DNA from: UBA5972 sp002430125 | Lineage (GTDB): Bacteria > Pseudomonadota > Alphaproteobacteria > Rhodobacterales > Rhodobacteraceae | Reading direction: 5' to 3' | Length of the DNA: 54,149 bases | Assembly (NCBI GenBank): GCA_937892915.1 | Contig: CALBIC010000026.1 | Coordinates: 1-54,149, forward strand | Shown here: piece after piece, positions 51,965-54,149 of the stretch | Layout of the letters: the number at the start of each line of letters is the position of its first letter | How positions within the stretch are numbered: the first letter of the stretch is position 1 | The notes under the pieces: generated by a model | Seen by the model: only the letters and a program-made list of their open reading frames with translations | The model's database searches: none | What the model was told of the DNA's origin: nothing | Position numbers and translations under genes: made by a program

Positions 51965-52755
51965 TTGACCACACCGATTTCGTCTTCATCTTCGATTTTC
52001 TGGATGGTTTCCGACCAATCCTCTTCGCCGTAAATCTCGGTCAGAACCTCGGCGGTCAAATCACTCGGTTTGCCATCAAACACCAGCACACCCTTTTTCA
52101 GCCCAACGATCCGTTGCACAAACATCTGCGCTAAAGCGACGTCATGGATGTTCACAATGGCCGCCAGTTGCCGTTCAGCGCACAGCTCGGTGATCAGCCG
52201 CATGATCTGGCGCGAGGTTTTGGGATCTAGCGAGGCGGTGGGTTCATCCACCAGCAGCAAGGCGGGGTCCTGGATAAGTGCGCGCGCTATACCAACCCTT
52301 TGGCGCTGACCGCCTGACAACTCGTCCGCGCGTTTGTCGGCCATCTCCAGCAGCCCGACCCGGTCCAACAGGCGAAATGCTTCGTCCACATCTTTTTGCG
52401 GAAACTTGCGGAACAGGCTACGCCAAAACCCGACATAGCCCAACCGGCCGGACAGTACGTTTTCCATTACCGTCAATCGTTCAACCAGTGCATATTCCTG
52501 AAAGATCATCCCCATCCGACGGCGTTCTTTACGCAACCGTCCCGAGCCCAGACGGGTCAGATCAACGTCCCCCAAATAGACAGAACCCGAGGTAGGCTCG
52601 ACCAACCGGTTGATGCAACGGATCAGCGTCGACTTCCCTGCGCCCGAGGGGCCGATCAGGGCGACCAACTGGCCTAGCGGAACTTCAAGATCAACCGCAG
52701 TCAGTGCTTTGTCACCGGTTTTGTAGGTTTTAGTAAGTTTTTCCAGACGCAGCAT
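51961..52755 (-). CDS. phnC: Phosphonate-type ABC transporter ATP-binding protein PhnC
   Basis: ATPase of 264 residues. Walker A is GPSGAGKST, then MGMIFQEYALVERLTVMENV (the PhnC-type Q-loop region), the signature LSGGQRQRVGIARAL, Walker B LLVDEPTASLD and the H-loop NIHDVALAQ. It is followed by two permeases and preceded by phnD after 72 bases with a hairpin. Confidence 0.94.
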   Translation of the reverse strand: MLRLEKLTKTYKTGDKALTAVDLEVPLGQLVALIGPSGAGKSTLIRCINRLVEPTSGSVYLGDVDLTRLGSGRLRKERRRMGMIFQEYALVERLTVMENVLSGRLGYVGFWRSLFRKFPQKDVDEAFRLLDRVGLLEMADKRADELSGGQRQRVGIARALIQDPALLLVDEPTASLDPKTSRQIMRLITELCAERQLAAIVNIHDVALAQMFVQRIVGLKKGVLVFDGKPSDLTAEVLTEIYGEEDWSETIQKIEDEDEIGVVK

Positions 52756-52779
52756 TCGGATTCCTCAAAGCAAAAGACA

Positions 52780-52809
52780 GACGCACCCCGAACGGATTCT
52801 GGGTGCGTC
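52780..52809 (-). terminator. Attenuator-like hairpin between phnD and phnC
   Basis: GACGCACCC and GGGTGCGTC form a perfect 9-bp stem around 12 bases. It lies after the phnD stop within the same operon, the same placement as the hairpins after the two other substrate-binding protein genes. On the minus strand a TCTTTTGCTTTG stretch follows. Confidence 0.7.
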
Positions 52810-52827
52810 AAGGCATGCTTCTTTTGA

Positions 52828-53796
52828 TTAGCTGCAGGAGTAAGAAACACCGTTGGCTGTGTCGATCTTCCGGATTACGTCCCAGAACTCTTTATAGTTC
52901 ATAGGCAGAAACTGACCTTCGTCGGATTTCTCGAACTCGGCTTTCAGCGCGGTGCCTTCCCAGTTGAAGGTAAAGAACGCTTCTTGAATTTTCGCCTGCA
53001 GTTCGGGTTTCAGGTTATAGACCGTGCCAAAACCGGTGGTTGGGAAAGTCTGGGATTTATAGATCGAAATCACATCCTCGGCCTTCAGTTCGCCCCGGCT
53101 GATCATCCGTTTCAGAACCGAATTGGCGATTGACGCTGCCGGATAGTCCTTGTTGGCAACTCCCATGATCGAATTGTCATGCTTGCCGGAAAAGGCTGGT
53201 TCAAAATCCCGGTCTGGGATCATGTCATAATCAGCTTTCAGAATAGCACTTGGCGCTTTGAAGCCGGAATTTGATGTGGGCGAGGTAAAGGCCAGCTGCT
53301 TGCCCTTGATGTCCTCGACTTTGGTGATGCCCGACCCGGGATAAGTTATGATTTCCATTTCATAGCCGAAATTGCCATCAAGCGACGCCATGATCGTGAA
53401 GGGCCGGAAGCCGGCGCAATTTACCGCCAGTGGGTTTGAGCCGGTGTTAAAGCCTGCAATATGCAAGCGACCCGATCGCATCGCTTCGATCTGCGCGGCG
53501 TTCGATTGAACCGGGAAGAATTGCACCTTCTTGCCAGTCACTTCTGCCAGGTGGTCCATGAATTCAGCCCAGACCGAGACGTAAACTGCCGGGTCTTCAA
53601 CGGGGGTATACGTGAAAATCAACGTATCCGGATCAACTTGCTTGCTCGGATCGGTCGGAGTATCCGCAACCATATCGCCGTCAACATCACAAAACCGGAT
53701 GTCAAGCGTGCCGCGCGGGCAGTCTTGCGCGGCAACGGCGCTACTTAACGCCAATGAGGCTAAAGCCCCGACTACAACTAGTTTCAAGCTTTTCAT
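52828..53796 (-). CDS. phnD: Phosphonate/phosphite-type ABC transporter substrate-binding protein PhnD
   Basis: Periplasmic binding protein of 322 residues. The signal peptide is residues 1-23 (cleavage after SSAVAA). The mature part has LIFTYTPVEDPAVYVSVWAE, the PhnD-type SGRLHIAGFNTG, LAFTSPTSNSGFKAPSAIL and FSGKHDNSIMGVANKDY. The Cys-containing N-terminal RFCDVDGDMVADTP is less usual. I used the ATG at 53796, after GGGGAGAACAAA. The ligand may be a phosphonate, phosphite or phosphate ester. No C-P lyase genes are in the window. Confidence 0.9.
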   Translation of the reverse strand: MKSLKLVVVGALASLALSSAVAAQDCPRGTLDIRFCDVDGDMVADTPTDPSKQVDPDTLIFTYTPVEDPAVYVSVWAEFMDHLAEVTGKKVQFFPVQSNAAQIEAMRSGRLHIAGFNTGSNPLAVNCAGFRPFTIMASLDGNFGYEMEIITYPGSGITKVEDIKGKQLAFTSPTSNSGFKAPSAILKADYDMIPDRDFEPAFSGKHDNSIMGVANKDYPAASIANSVLKRMISRGELKAEDVISIYKSQTFPTTGFGTVYNLKPELQAKIQEAFFTFNWEGTALKAEFEKSDEGQFLPMNYKEFWDVIRKIDTANGVSYSCS

Positions 53797-54149
53797 TTTG
53801 TTCTCCCCAAGTGAAAATAATGGCATAAGGTTGCATTTCACCCCTCCATCGGCAAGAAAAAAATTTGTCATAAAGGCGATAGTTGCGCGAACTTATTTGT
53901 CTATGGTAACCGGCAGCTCCGAGGCCTGCGGTCACCCAAACCCGGTGAGTATACAAACCTTTGCAACCCCAACCCATCGACCGGTCTTGCGAGTGCTGTC
54001 AGACGAATGCGAACCAGTCTCTGAATGGCCAGTGACGGTTCGCGTTGCCGCACGAAACCAGTTCGCTATTCTATACCCTGAACGGTTCAATAAATGACCC
54101 GTCGAAACCGCATGGGCTAAGCCTCATACACAGAGTTTCGGATACTCCC
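53797..54149. other. Region upstream of phnD to the end of the window
   Basis: No gene is supported here. The first 200 bases should hold the phn promoter; I see two TTTGTC elements (53864 and 53896) but no clear Pho box. From 53993 the IS6 terminal repeat appears, and after 54036 I see nothing recognisable. Confidence 0.6.
53993..54035. repeat. IS6-type terminal segment, copy 2 of the 43-base exact repeat
   Basis: Exact match to 47383-47425 in the same orientation. Here it stands alone: transposase sequence does not follow on the right, and the preceding bases are the phnD upstream region. It is either a solo end left by a deletion or the edge of a rearrangement. Confidence 0.8.

Noticed and set aside
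53864..53902. Two TTTGTC elements upstream of phnD as a Pho box
   Set aside because: They are 32 bases apart and lack the paired CTGTCAT halves with 11-base spacing, so a PhoB site cannot be claimed.
1..54149. CRISPR arrays, tRNA or rRNA genes, prophage
   Set aside because: Reading through the window showed no regularly spaced repeats, no cloverleaf-like segments and no phage structural genes.

Overview
The window looks like a chromosomal segment of an alphaproteobacterium of the Rhodobacterales (Roseobacter/Paracoccaceae type). The reasons are an L9 protein with a long acidic tail, an ScfR-type regulator, TAXI-TRAP, polyamine and phosphonate ABC importers, and frequent ATGA/TGATG overlaps. 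The genus cannot be fixed from the sequence alone. I see no tRNA, rRNA or CRISPR.

Layout. (1) 0.1-1.3 kb: rpsF-rpsR-rplI, closed by a terminator. (2) 1.5-4.5 kb: pxpA, then an orphan flagellar rotor pair, fliG and a FliM/FliN-like gene, facing each other tail to tail. (3) 4.6-16.8 kb: a probable short-chain carboxylate module. An SLC5-type sensor kinase, a small membrane protein, a receiver-only regulator and an ScfR-type regulator read leftward. A complete HAAT-family ABC importer and acetyl-CoA synthetase read rightward from the same 216-bp control region. (4) 16.8-17.16 kb: a gene-free stretch rich in hairpins. (5) 17.2-24.8 kb: polyamine uptake (potF-A-B-C) divergent from a GntR/FCD regulator, a class III aminotransferase and a PuuB-like oxidase, with repeated TTTGATCAAA-like boxes. 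(6) 25.0-28.8 kb: a three-subunit molybdenum hydroxylase followed by a MoaD-like sulfur-carrier gene. (7) 28.8-32.7 kb: a 2OG/Fe(II)-type oxygenase-like gene, then copA-cueR with a textbook CueR promoter. (8) 32.8-34.4 kb: an FMN-binding glutamate-synthase-family gene split by one in-frame amber codon. (9) 34.5-47.4 kb: a divergent catabolic island. Leftward: TPP-dependent 2-oxoacid decarboxylase-like enzyme, RidA, D-amino-acid dehydrogenase, EutA/maleate-isomerase-like protein. Rightward: TAXI-TRAP importer, IclR regulator, amidohydrolase, aldehyde dehydrogenase, FAD monooxygenase, TSUP permease. (10) 47.4-49.4 kb: decayed IS6 and IS630 pieces around an N-terminally truncated mddA-like gene. 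(11) 49.4-53.8 kb: a phosphonate-type ABC importer (phnD-C-E-E) with a HAD phosphatase gene. An IS6 terminal repeat recurs at 54.0 kb.

How the parts work together. Most of the window is regulated uptake plus first-step catabolism of small organic molecules (short-chain acids, polyamines, an unidentified amino/aromatic acid, phosphonates). The best candidates for undescribed biology are the SLC5 kinase/ScfR/HAAT-ABC/Acs module and the divergent island at 34.5-47.4 kb. All functions are read from sequence motifs and gene order; no searches were run.
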